Shown here piece after piece: positions 24,598 to 32,832 of a DNA stretch of 64,000 nucleotides. This DNA comes from Flavobacterium potami (GTDB taxonomy: Bacteria > Bacteroidota > Bacteroidia > Flavobacteriales > Flavobacteriaceae). How positions within the stretch are numbered: position 1 is the stretch's first letter; every line of letters begins with the position of its first letter. The stretch is from the NCBI RefSeq assembly GCF_020026915.1, contig NZ_JAINUY010000002.1, positions 248,001-312,000 of the forward strand, in the 5' to 3' direction. The notes under the pieces are model-generated. The model ran no database searches and was not told the DNA's origin. It was given only the letters and a program-made list of their open reading frames with translations. The position numbers and the translations under genes are program-made.

Positions 24598-25941
24598 TTA
24601 AATTTTTTTCATTAAATTAGATAATAAATCTTTAATAATTCCAGTCTCTTCCTTAGATAAATTTAGTTGATCATCGTTATCTTCGAATTTATATAGATCT
24701 ATAAATTTTTGTATTACTATTTTTCGCTCATCATTATTCTTATCAGTATTTTTTAATCCGATATAAAATTTTCTGACGCCTAACTCATCATTTTCAGTTT
24801 GAACCATTAAATTATAGTTATTAGTATAAAGTTTACTGGTGTATCTTAAAATAGCTAAGAAAAAAGAAATTATAACAATACTTAAAATAAGACGTTTTAG
24901 TAATTCATGTAATTCATTTTGAGGTTTAGCTAATTCATTTTCAATTTTTGGAATCAATCTTAACATGTTATTTGCCGAAGATCTATAATTTGCATCAGCG
25001 AATCTTGTTGAGTTAGCAAATTCAATAATTTGTGGTTTCAATTTTGAAATTAAACTAATATACTTTATATCCCCATTTTCATTTATGGAATCATATTTAT
25101 TATTGAAACTTGTGTAGAAATCTTCAAAGTTTTTATCTATCGAAAATGAAATATAGCTTTTTTTTAAAGATTCTAAATTTTTATAATTCAAATCGTTTTT
25201 CTTTAATTGAACTCGTTCAATTTTTTGAAATTCAGTTTCTTTATTAAAAGCATCTAAAAGATCAACTGCTTTAATAATTTGAAAATTTGCATTTGCTTGT
25301 CGGATTTCAGTTTTTAAATCTGAAATATTTTTTGAAATTCCCGCAGAAGAATCATTAAGTAATATATAGCCAAAATAAATAACAATTGCTATAAACGAAA
25401 TGCCCAATACTAATGTTGCAGTTAAGAATCTATCTGAGTAAAGTTTAAATCTTTTTCTTCTCTTTTCTAAACTCAAAAGTATAAAAGGAATATAGTCTAA
25501 ACCAAGCTTTTTGTCATCTTTACCTACAGGTAAACGAGTTGAGAAGGCAGTAGCGAAATCCTCGCTTGTCAAAACTTTTTCTATGAAATCTTCAACTTTT
25601 TCTTCTGGATTAAAATTTAGATTATTTTTACTTGAAATAATTTTATAAAGAATATATGAACAAGTAAAAACAGGTAGTAAAACTTGAATGATTGAAACTA
25701 TACCCATAGCAACAGCAGGATCTATAAAATATGCACGACTATTTCTATACAGTATTTCTTCATTATTTAAATTTAATAAAATGCTAATAGTTAAAAGAAA
25801 AAGTGTAATTGTTAGCTCCTTAGGATTCAAATATTTTTTTCTATTAATTTTAAAGATTAATAGTCCAAGACATCCGATCGATAATATCAAGCCTATTAAT
25901 ATAATTAACAATTGATAAATTGAATAAATTTGGTACGTCAT
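24598..25941 (-). CDS. Large membrane protein of unknown function
   Basis: A 447-residue protein with three N-terminal helices (about 10-28, 41-58 and 77-100). A fourth helix lies at 178-198, followed by a long helical, probably coiled-coil region (205-335), a fifth helix (about 345-362) and a cytoplasmic tail with TENDELGVRKFYIGLKNTDKNNDERKIVIQKF. The ordering resembles sensor or scaffold membrane proteins, but there is no kinase, GGDEF or nuclease motif. Very AT-rich. It forms its own block bounded by interspersed repeats. Confidence 0.55.
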   Translation of the reverse strand: MTYQIYSIYQLLIILIGLILSIGCLGLLIFKINRKKYLNPKELTITLFLLTISILLNLNNEEILYRNSRAYFIDPAVAMGIVSIIQVLLPVFTCSYILYKIISSKNNLNFNPEEKVEDFIEKVLTSEDFATAFSTRLPVGKDDKKLGLDYIPFILLSLEKRRKRFKLYSDRFLTATLVLGISFIAIVIYFGYILLNDSSAGISKNISDLKTEIRQANANFQIIKAVDLLDAFNKETEFQKIERVQLKKNDLNYKNLESLKKSYISFSIDKNFEDFYTSFNNKYDSINENGDIKYISLISKLKPQIIEFANSTRFADANYRSSANNMLRLIPKIENELAKPQNELHELLKRLILSIVIISFFLAILRYTSKLYTNNYNLMVQTENDELGVRKFYIGLKNTDKNNDERKIVIQKFIDLYKFEDNDDQLNLSKEETGIIKDLLSNLMKKI

Positions 25942-26023
25942 ATTTAATTGTTTAATTATTGGTTTTATTGGGGTTTCATGATTTAATTAATAGTATAAAT
26001 AACTAGTGGCTTTTTCGATGTAA

Positions 26024-26049
26024 ATGCTACAATACTTTTGTAGCTTTTA
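26024..26049 (-). terminator. Terminator of the HEPN-like/deaminase-like unit
   Basis: The stem GCTACAA / TTGTAGC lies about 150 bases after the last stop of the three-gene unit. It uses the same stem as the terminator at 24465-24494. Confidence 0.55.
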
Positions 26050-26110
26050 TATCTTGAAGATTTGTATTGTGTCTAGTTTGCGGGCACGGATTGCAAATCC
26101 GCGCTAACGT
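26038..26110 (+). repeat. Interspersed palindromic repeat, copy 3 of 3
   Basis: GTTTGCGGGCACGGATT and AATCCGCGCTAAC form a hairpin with a four-base bulge around the core GGATTGCAAATCC. It lies between the block 24598-25941 and the three-gene unit. Confidence 0.7.
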
Positions 26111-26197
26111 TGCGAAGATATATCTTTGCGATCGGGTTTTTTGGACAAAAAAGTTTGGACTAGAAATAAATCTTTTTTATTATAATAAATACATCAT

Positions 26198-26680
26198 TTA
26201 TATATTCGAAAATAAATTTATTTTACCAAATGTATTATTAGAATCAATAATATTTTGATAGATAGTCTCTGAGAATTGAATTTCCCTTAGGTCAAATTTA
26301 GGATGGAAAAAAAATATTTCGGATGTAGGTTTAGGATAGGCGACAACATGAAATAACTTATCATATGGATCGTTGATATCTGATTTGTCAAAACTTACAA
26401 AACCCTTACGGGCTTTATCTACAAAGTCTTCAATATAAAGTTGACGATGAAAAGATGATTTAAAAAACTTTATTTCATCTAAATTTGGATTTATTATATA
26501 TTCAAATTGTTGTTTGTAAGATCTAAATTGTTTTGCATTATAGTTTAGTATTTTGTCTAAGTTCATAAGCTTTTCAGGTAAAACCCCACCTGCAGTAGCT
26601 ACATGTAATCTAAATAAACCGTTACATGGAAAAAAAATATCCATGTCTGAGCATAGTTGTTCTTCAATAGTAAATGCCAT
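26198..26680 (-). CDS. Third protein of the HEPN-like/deaminase-like unit, unknown
   Basis: The protein has 160 residues from the ATG at 26680, whose bases overlap the TGA of the deaminase-like gene (ATGA). The predicted protein is soluble and alpha/beta, with phrases CSDMDIFFPCNGLFRLHVATAGG and DKLFHVVAYPKPTSEIFFFHPKFDL. No family recognised. In an operon with a predicted deaminase it could be an immunity or antitoxin protein, or a partner that provides specificity. This is inference from position only. It is the 3' gene and is followed by a terminator. Confidence 0.55.
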   Translation of the reverse strand: MAFTIEEQLCSDMDIFFPCNGLFRLHVATAGGVLPEKLMNLDKILNYNAKQFRSYKQQFEYIINPNLDEIKFFKSSFHRQLYIEDFVDKARKGFVSFDKSDINDPYDKLFHVVAYPKPTSEIFFFHPKFDLREIQFSETIYQNIIDSNNTFGKINLFSNI

Positions 26681-27123
26681 CAATTAAAAACGTTTTGACA
26701 ATTTAGACAAGTCTCAATTATTTCTGATGTTCTTGGTCTATAAGGATTAGTAAAATTTATTTCAGAAAGGTTAGCCTTTTTTCGTAATAACAAATAATTT
26801 GAAGAATTTACTTCAGCGCATTTTCCCACAACATTTATGCCGTTATGTTTCCCAATTTTTCCAATTGTATTTAGTTTCGCTTCCAGTTTTTTTGCAATTG
26901 GATCTTCCAAATAACGAGTAACGTCTATCTTGAATTTATTGCCTAAAACTGCACCAATAATTACAGGAGGTAACAGCATTGCTTCCTTATCGGAAATATT
27001 GTTTTTTTTTATAAAACTTTTTATTGGCTTACAACGTAAAAAGAGTTCTCTATCAAGAGTTTTTATGTTACGAAATTTTTTTATTAAAATTGCTCGTCGC
27101 AATAATTTGTTAAGATTTTTCAT
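26680..27123 (-). CDS. Deaminase-superfamily-like protein
   Basis: The protein has 147 residues from the ATG at 27123, which overlaps the upstream TGA as ATGA. The C-terminal half has VGKCAEVNSSNYLLL (C102-A103-E104) and ETCLNCQNVF (C139-x2-C142). This is the zinc-ligand plus catalytic-Glu arrangement of YwqJ-type members of the nucleic-acid/nucleotide deaminase superfamily, including the usual NPYRPRTSE stretch before the Cys pair. The N-terminal 75 residues are helical and basic (LRRAILIKKFRN). There is no secretion signal, so it would act inside the cell. The substrate (DNA, RNA or free nucleotide) cannot be read from the sequence. Confidence 0.6.
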   Translation of the reverse strand: MKNLNKLLRRAILIKKFRNIKTLDRELFLRCKPIKSFIKKNNISDKEAMLLPPVIIGAVLGNKFKIDVTRYLEDPIAKKLEAKLNTIGKIGKHNGINVVGKCAEVNSSNYLLLRKKANLSEINFTNPYRPRTSEIIETCLNCQNVFN

Positions 27124-28550
27124 TTCCAATTTAATATAGTAGAAGTAATTTTTTTAAATTCATTATTAAATATAACTTTTTCAGATTTTGGAAATTCTTT
27201 TATTAAATAATCTAAAGCTTCTAAAAATTTATCATTAACAATATTTTTTCTTACCATTACAAGTAGCTCGATTCCTTGTAGCCTGCCAATTTCTCTGCTT
27301 AGTTTCTGTTGGACTTCTAATCTCATCAATTCTACTAGAAGATGGGGAATAAGCTCTTCTCCTAAAATAGTAAAGAATTGATCATAATATGGTTTTCCTC
27401 CTTGGGATATACCATTGTCATATTTCATTCCTTTACCAATTCGACACATCAATATGCTTTTAATAAGTTTGCTTGCTACTTCTTTTGGAATGTCTGATGA
27501 TTTTTCTATGTAAGTTGAAATTTTTTCAATTATTGGGACTTCGTGGTAAAAGTTATCCCATGCATAATGAGCATCGCGAAGTCTATCTGCTAAATGGTCT
27601 AATGCAGCTACACGCTCTGATGTAGTTCTGAAATTGTTTCCTTTGACGGTGTTAAAAAATTCCTCGCCTAGTGTATATTTTATTTTATGTAAATTATTAT
27701 TATAACCTAAAAGGATAACTCCTAATCTATATTTTTCATCATCAGCACAACAATTCCAGACTATAGGAGAAATTAATGAAATATTTTTTCTTACCACTTG
27801 TTCTGTATCAGGAGTTACATAGATGCCAAAAATAGTCCTGATTATGCTGTCGCAGTGATGTGTTGCTAAACTTTCAATTTGTGGCTTAATATTATTAATT
27901 GTAGTTTGGTCTAAAGTATCAGAATTTGTTTTCAGATTGTCAATAAATGCTTTAACTTGTATTGCAGACGGGGAGGGCTGGTCTTTTAAAACATCCTGAA
28001 TACAAGTTTGGAGCCAGCCTAGTAATTCAAAAGCATTAATACTGTAATTTGTAGGATGAGAAATTCCTATGTCATTTCTCATATCCAAAATATGTGCAAG
28101 TTTTCGGTAGGTTGTATCAGATATTAATTCTAATTTTGCACAAGTAGTGAGTAATACGGTATCTTTTAATCCTGCTAAATCTTCTTCTTTTTTGTAGGCA
28201 CTTCTTAATGCACCACCAATTGCTTTGTCAAAAAATATTTCAATTCCGTAAGTAATTGCTTTTTGTCGTAAAGATATAACAACCTCATTCCATATAGAAT
28301 TTAGAGCATAATCAAAAAGTCCAAATCCCGCTCCAACCACAAATTTTGATAAATACCTTGCATCACGTCTCAATTCCTCAGGTAAACCAAAAATATATTG
28401 GGGCAAATTTTTTCCAATAATATCTCTTTCAGAAGTATCAGCAAGAATATTATCGGATGGTAGACCAATTATATTTAGAAATTCCGTTATCTTTTGGACT
28501 TGACTTTCAATAAGATGACCGTCCTCATATTTTTTTAGTTCTTGTGACAT
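27120..28550 (-). CDS. Large helical protein with HEPN-like R-x6-H motif
   Basis: A 476-residue protein that is almost entirely helical and has no signal peptide. Around residues 145-180, CAKLELISDTTYRKLAHILDMRNDIGISHP has the shape of a HEPN domain. R158-N159...H165 gives the RN-x5-H form of the R-x4-6-H RNase motif, as also seen in DUF4145 and abortive-infection proteins. An amphipathic segment at about 68-90 (FVVGAGFGLFDYALNSI) may contact membranes. The C-terminal half contains HEAT-like or armadillo-like helices. It is the promoter-proximal gene of a three-gene unit with ATGA overlaps at both junctions. Confidence 0.55.
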   Translation of the reverse strand: MSQELKKYEDGHLIESQVQKITEFLNIIGLPSDNILADTSERDIIGKNLPQYIFGLPEELRRDARYLSKFVVGAGFGLFDYALNSIWNEVVISLRQKAITYGIEIFFDKAIGGALRSAYKKEEDLAGLKDTVLLTTCAKLELISDTTYRKLAHILDMRNDIGISHPTNYSINAFELLGWLQTCIQDVLKDQPSPSAIQVKAFIDNLKTNSDTLDQTTINNIKPQIESLATHHCDSIIRTIFGIYVTPDTEQVVRKNISLISPIVWNCCADDEKYRLGVILLGYNNNLHKIKYTLGEEFFNTVKGNNFRTTSERVAALDHLADRLRDAHYAWDNFYHEVPIIEKISTYIEKSSDIPKEVASKLIKSILMCRIGKGMKYDNGISQGGKPYYDQFFTILGEELIPHLLVELMRLEVQQKLSREIGRLQGIELLVMVRKNIVNDKFLEALDYLIKEFPKSEKVIFNNEFKKITSTILNWK

Positions 28551-28752
28551 ATACTTTGTTTTATAGTTTTAAAAATATCTTTTTCATTATAAATTTTATT
28601 AAGTACTGAAACTGTGTGTAAATTCATAAAAGAGCTAAAATTGCCTAAATAATTTTTAACTAAATTGAGAATGCAGATTTAAAAACAAACATCGTCTTTA
28701 ATTTAAACTAACAACCAAGTAAAAACACCTGATTATTTGAAAGTAAAAAAAA

Positions 28753-29313
28753 TTATTTAATCTCTTTCAACATCTTAAGCAATTCAGGAATTTTACCTAC
28801 TTGCGTTTCTGTCCAGAAATAATGTTCATTATCAGTCACTCCATTATCTTTAAGATAAATTGATATTCTTCGAGAACTTTTTTCAATATGAAAACTAAAT
28901 GTTATTTCTCTAGAGTTGAAAATATATGTCACTGATTGATTTTTTTCAGTTTTGTCTTTAAGATTTGGAATAACATATTGTTCAATAAATAATATAAATT
29001 CATCAACTTCGCTTAAATCAATCCATGAAGATTTAAAATAACTCTCACCTTTTCCTAAGAATTGAGGTGTGACAGTCATGTCCATTTGTAATGATTTTAT
29101 TTTATTGTTTGATTTCAAATCAATTGCTTCTACAGGAAAGAAGGAAACTATTTCGCCAATTCCAGATTTAAATTCTGCTCTTACATTCCAGTCTTTGTTT
29201 ATTTGAGTTATATCTGCATTATCAATAAACTGCCTAGTTTCAGAATTCTTATTTTGAGAATAATTAATTGTGACTACAAGAAGCAATAAAAAGGTAGTAA
29301 GTTGTTTTTTCAT
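28753..29313 (-). CDS. Secreted protein of unknown function
   Basis: A 186-residue protein with a signal peptide (about 1-19, TINYSQ). The mature part is a beta-rich domain (ADITQINKDWNVRAEFKSGIGEIVSFFPVEAIDLK, VTYIFNSREITFSFHIEKSSRRISIYLKD). It has no Cys and no lipobox. Family not recognised. Monocistronic. Confidence 0.55.
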   Translation of the reverse strand: MKKQLTTFLLLLVVTINYSQNKNSETRQFIDNADITQINKDWNVRAEFKSGIGEIVSFFPVEAIDLKSNNKIKSLQMDMTVTPQFLGKGESYFKSSWIDLSEVDEFILFIEQYVIPNLKDKTEKNQSVTYIFNSREITFSFHIEKSSRRISIYLKDNGVTDNEHYFWTETQVGKIPELLKMLKEIK

Positions 29314-29349
29314 TATTATTACAATGGTTATTAGTTAGTTATTTTTCAA

Positions 29350-29522
29350 AAATAGGAGCTTAAAATCAAAAAGCATTACGGAAAACCGTAAATCGCATTA
29401 TGAAAACCAAAACCCCTAGCCCTGATAGCAGCGGCATCCTTTTTAGGCAAACGAAAACTTCTTAATTAAAACCGAGACTTTCTGCCTAAAAAGATATAGC
29501 GGATAGCAGGAAATAGCTCCTA
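29350..29522 (+). ncRNA. Structured repeat-like element, possible small RNA
   Basis: TAGGAGCT near 29353 can pair with AGCTCC at 29515-29520, enclosing CCCTGATAGCAGCGGCATC and CCTTTTTAGGC (29437-29447) / GCCTAAAAAG (29483-29492). It ends with GATATAGCGGATAGCAGG. I recall similar AGCGGCATCC...AGCGGATAGC sequences from spacers of other flavobacteria (from memory, unchecked). It may be a conserved RNA or a mobile repeat. No ORF of note lies in 29314-29632. Confidence 0.45.
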
Positions 29523-29600
29523 AAAACAACCCTAATTCCACTAAATTTCCTCCTCAAAAAACACAAAAAATCAATTATAGAATTTTCCACAAAATTTTTG

Positions 29601-29608
29601 TAATTTTG
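29601..29608 (+). promoter_or_regulatory. -7 box of prfA
   Basis: TAATTTTG lies 25 bases before the prfA ATG. No TTG stands at the expected -33 distance. Confidence 0.5.
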
Positions 29609-29632
29609 CAGTCCAAATAAAGGAAAAAGAAA

Positions 29633-30709
29633 ATGTTAGATAGACTTCAATATGTAAAGCAGCGTTTTGATGAGATTTCGGATTTGATTATTCAGCCGGA
29701 TGTTATTGCAGATCAGAAACGTTATGTGCAGCTTAACCAGGAATACAAAAGTATTAAAGCGCTGGTTGATAAGAGAGAAGAATACATTCTTGTTTTAGCC
29801 AATATTGACGAGGCCAACGAAATTATTGCAGACGGAAGCGATGCAGATATGGTGGAAATGGCTAAAATGCAATTGGATGAAGCAAAAGAACGTTTGCCGC
29901 AACTGGAGGAGGAAATCAAATTTATGTTGATTCCTAAAGATCCTGAAGATGCTAAAAACGTAATGGTGGAGATTCGCGCGGGAACGGGTGGAGACGAAGC
30001 GAGTATTTTTGCAGGTGACTTATTCAGAATGTATACCAAATATTGCGAATCGCAAGGTTGGAGAACGTCTGTTGTAGATATGAACGAAGGAACTTCTGGA
30101 GGTTTCAAAGAGGTTATTTTTGAGGTTTCGGGAGAAGATGTATACGGAACGTTGAAGTTTGAAGCGGGTGTTCACCGTGTACAACGTGTTCCGCAAACAG
30201 AAACGCAAGGTCGTGTGCATACATCGGCTGCAACGGTTATGGTTTTACCAGAAGCAGAAGAGTTTGATGTTCAAATCGATATGAACGAAGTTCGTGTAGA
30301 TTTCTTCTGTTCGTCTGGACCTGGTGGACAATCGGTAAATACTACGAAATCGGCTGTACGTTTAACGCACATTCCAACTGGATTGGTGGCGCAATGTCAG
30401 GATCAGAAATCGCAGCATAAAAATAAAGACAAAGCCTTAATCGTATTACGTTCTCGTTTGTACGAAATGGAATTGGCGAAAAAACAAGAAGAAGATGCTT
30501 CTAAACGTAGTTCACAAGTTAGTTCTGGTGACCGTTCGGCTAAAATTCGTACGTACAACTACGCTCAAGGTCGTGTAACCGATCACAGAGTTGGTTTAAC
30601 ACTTTACGATTTAGGAAACATCATGAATGGTGATATTCAGAAAATTGTTGCCGAGCTTCAGTTGGTGAATAATATGGAGAAATTGAAAGAAGCTTCGGAG
30701 GTGTACTAA
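29633..30709 (+). CDS. prfA: Peptide chain release factor 1
   Basis: A 358-residue release factor that recognises UAA and UAG and hydrolyses peptidyl-tRNA. The N-terminal coiled coil (1-100) is followed by the PCRF domain ([25 protein letters not shown]). The anticodon-like tripeptide region includes [18 protein letters not shown]. The catalytic GGQ loop is [18 protein letters not shown]. The C-terminal [14 protein letters not shown] is as usual. Typical length. Flanked by a -7 box and a downstream terminator. Confidence 0.97.
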   Translation: MLDRLQYVKQRFDEISDLIIQPDVIADQKRYVQLNQEYKSIKALVDKREEYILVLANIDEANEIIADGSDADMVEMAKMQLDEAKERLPQLEEEIKFMLIPKDPEDAKNVMVEIRAGTGGDEASIFAGDLFRMYTKYCESQGWRTSVVDMNEGTSGGFKEVIFEVSGEDVYGTLKFEAGVHRVQRVPQTETQGRVHTSAATVMVLPEAEEFDVQIDMNEVRVDFFCSSGPGGQSVNTTKSAVRLTHIPTGLVAQCQDQKSQHKNKDKALIVLRSRLYEMELAKKQEEDASKRSSQVSSGDRSAKIRTYNYAQGRVTDHRVGLTLYDLGNIMNGDIQKIVAELQLVNNMEKLKEASEVY

Positions 30710-30727
30710 TTCTACGTAGGTTCAAAC

Positions 30728-30945
30728 GGACAAAGTAACAAAGTGACAAAGGTTTCTTTACTTTGTCTTAAAAAAATAAAAAAGCCGAACTTTTGTTCGG
30801 CTTTTTTGTTTGTATCACATTAGAAATAAATCTTCGTCTTTTGTATCTAAAAAAGTAACGTAAGAAAGTCTTTGCACATTTAAATAAATATAGACAAAGT
30901 AAAGAAACCTTTGTCCCTTTGTCCCTCTGTACCTTTGTATCTTTC
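30728..30945 (+). repeat. GACAAAG-type palindrome around the prfA terminator
   Basis: The arm 30728-30767 (GACAAAGTAACAAAGTGACA...) is repeated in inverted form at 30892-30945 (...CCTTTGTCCCTTTGTCCCTC) with few mismatches. The arms consist of degenerate 8-base words. The pair encloses the prfA terminator. Confidence 0.7.
30773..30808 (+). terminator. Terminator of prfA
   Basis: The stem AGCCGAAC / GTTCGGCT has a 4-base loop and is followed by TTTTTT, 70 bases after the stop. A second hairpin (AACTTAACGAATT / AATTCGTTAAGTT followed by nine T) is at 30948-30990. Confidence 0.85.
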
Positions 30946-31059
30946 AAAAAAAAACTTAACGAATTCATAATTCGTTAAGTTTTTTTTTGGTTTTTTTTAA
31001 CGCATATTTGCATGCCTTTAAAACCCAAAAAGGGCTATACCAACCAATAAAATTAATCT

Positions 31060-32391
31060 ATGAAGAAAACTTTACTTTTACTTTGCTTCTTTGGAAGCTT
31101 TTTTTATGCGCGATCGCAATCTTATTTTGGATTTAGAGATGACAATTATGCCGGAATCCAGTCGGCTTTGTTTAATCCGTCTGTGATTGTAGATTCGAAG
31201 TACAGAGCCGATGTGACGCTTTTTTCTGCAAGTGGAACAGGACAAAACGATTTGTACGGCGTTAATTTTGCCAGTATTTTTGATGGTGGTTACGATTTTG
31301 AAACAGAAGCCAACAAAAACATTAAATCGAACAACAGAGGGAATTTCAATGTAGATATTTTAGGACCTTCTGTAATGTTGAATATTACGCCTGTGCACAG
31401 TGTGGCGCTTTTTACGCGTGTAAGAAGTGTGACTAATATTGTCGATGTAAACGGACAACTTGTAGATGAGGTGAACAAAGACACTGATTTCTCGAGCAGC
31501 TTTATGATTCAGGGCGGAAACCCGAATGGTGTTACCAATTCATGGGCAGAGATCGGAGCAAGTTATGCAACGGTTTTATTAGATCGCGACGATCATTTTG
31601 TTAAAGGAGGTATCACCGTAAAATACTTAATGGCGGGAGTAAACGGATATCTTACCGGAAATGATATTTCAGTAGTTTTCAATAGAAATAATGTAAATCC
31701 GGAATTGAGCGAATATTATTCAACTGGAACTTTGCGCACTGCGGCTAGTTATGATTACGATAATGGCGAAGATCCGAAATTTGATGCGGGTTCTGCCGGT
31801 GTTGGTGTTGATTTAGGTTTTACGTATGAATATCGTACCAACTGCCACACTTGCATCGGAAACCGTTATAAATTTAAAGCTGCGGCTTCTATTACAGACA
31901 TCGGAAAACTGAATTATAAAAATGTGGTAGAAAACACGTATAATTTAAATGGAAGAGTAACACAAGAAGATATTAAAGATGCAGATAATATCTTCGAATT
32001 CTTCAATTCATATTACACGAAAGTGTCGTCAAGAAAAGGAATCCAGGCCAATCTTCCAACGGCTGTACATACCAATTTTGACTGGAACATCAATCAGAAA
32101 TTTTACTTGAATTTAAGCACCGATTTCAGTTTGGTAGATGCAAAGAAAGTAAACGGAACAGCTATTGCAAATTCGGTAACTTTTACGCCTAGATACGAAA
32201 CCAGACAATTCAGTTTCTACGTTCCTGTTACTTACATGCAATACAGCGGAACACAAATAGGAGCGGGCTTCAGAGCTGGCCCATTATTTATCGGTTCAGG
32301 AACTCTTTTTACTAATTTGTTTTCGAATACTTCAAAAGGCTGTAATATCTACGCAGGTTTGAAAATTCCGATTTATCAAAATTATAATTAG
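31060..32391 (+). CDS. DUF5723-family outer-membrane protein
   Basis: A 443-residue protein with a signal peptide (about 1-19, FFYARSQ). The sequence is almost all beta strands with alternating residues. The start SYFGFRDDNYAGIQSALFNPSVIVDSKYRADV and the internal CHTCIGNRYKFKAAASITDIGKLNY are typical of the DUF5723 family, predicted outer-membrane barrels specific to Bacteroidetes. The C-terminus (YAGLKIPIYQNYN) is barrel-like. Function unknown; possibly surface lipid or adhesion related. Monocistronic. Confidence 0.8.
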   Translation: MKKTLLLLCFFGSFFYARSQSYFGFRDDNYAGIQSALFNPSVIVDSKYRADVTLFSASGTGQNDLYGVNFASIFDGGYDFETEANKNIKSNNRGNFNVDILGPSVMLNITPVHSVALFTRVRSVTNIVDVNGQLVDEVNKDTDFSSSFMIQGGNPNGVTNSWAEIGASYATVLLDRDDHFVKGGITVKYLMAGVNGYLTGNDISVVFNRNNVNPELSEYYSTGTLRTAASYDYDNGEDPKFDAGSAGVGVDLGFTYEYRTNCHTCIGNRYKFKAAASITDIGKLNYKNVVENTYNLNGRVTQEDIKDADNIFEFFNSYYTKVSSRKGIQANLPTAVHTNFDWNINQKFYLNLSTDFSLVDAKKVNGTAIANSVTFTPRYETRQFSFYVPVTYMQYSGTQIGAGFRAGPLFIGSGTLFTNLFSNTSKGCNIYAGLKIPIYQNYN

Positions 32392-32393
32392 GA

Positions 32394-32592
32394 GAGGGAC
32401 AAAGAGACAGAGGAACAGAGGGACAGAGGGACAGAGGTACAAAGGTTTTTGAATGCGTGAATCCCAATATGTAAAAAAGCTTTATTTACTGAAAGTAAAT
32501 AAAGCTTTTTTCTTTAAAATTTAAAATTGAAAAAGATTCGAAGAATCTAAAAAAAACTTTGTCCCTTTGTCCCTCTGTAACTTTGTCCCTAA
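32394..32592 (+). repeat. GGACAGAG/GGACAAAG-type palindrome
   Basis: The left arm is an 8-base tandem (GGACAAAG, AGACAGAG, GAACAGAG, GGACAGAG, GGACAGAG, GTACAAAG). The inverted arm CTTTGTCCCTTTGTCCCTC follows at about 32557-32592. Between them lies the terminator of the DUF5723 gene (32473-32511). Confidence 0.75.
32473..32512 (+). terminator. Terminator of the DUF5723 gene
   Basis: AAAAAAGCTTTATTTACT / AGTAAATAAAGCTTTTTT forms an 18-bp perfect stem with a 3-base loop. Confidence 0.9.
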
Positions 32593-32636
32593 AAAAAAAG
32601 CAGAACCATACCAAAGGTATATTCTGCTTTTTTTGT
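32591..32636 (-). terminator. Terminator of the stress-protein block
   Basis: AAAGCAGAA...ATAC / GTAT...TTCTGCTTT with T-runs on both strands. On the minus strand it ends the unit whose last gene stops at 32833. The remaining spacer (32637-32832) holds only a doubtful 32-codon frame. Confidence 0.75.
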
Positions 32637-32832
32637 GAAATATAGTGAAGGTCTTATCTTCATTAACCGTTTCCCCAAAAACGTATAATGAAAGTTAGAT
32701 ACCTAGAAATACTCTCGTATATTCAAAACATTTATATAGATTAGAGTAAACGTATACACCATTTTTTAATACTATTTCGCTTAACTTTTCCATAATACTT
32801 ATTTTAAGTTTGACAAATTACTCTTTAGACGT

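Noticed and set aside
22842..26110. Integron-type attC sites
   Set aside because: The hairpins resemble attC in having unpaired bases, but the ends do not match RYYYAAC/GTTRRRY and no integrase is in the window.
29722..30108. 128-codon frame opposite prfA
   Set aside because: Antisense shadow of a highly conserved gene, no promoter.
30768..30968. 66-codon minus-strand open frame
   Set aside because: Consists of the prfA terminator and the GACAAAG palindrome arm.
32695..32793. 32-codon minus-strand frame beginning MEKLSEIVLKNGVYVY
   Set aside because: Short, without a promoter or a coupled neighbour. Could be real but nothing supports it.
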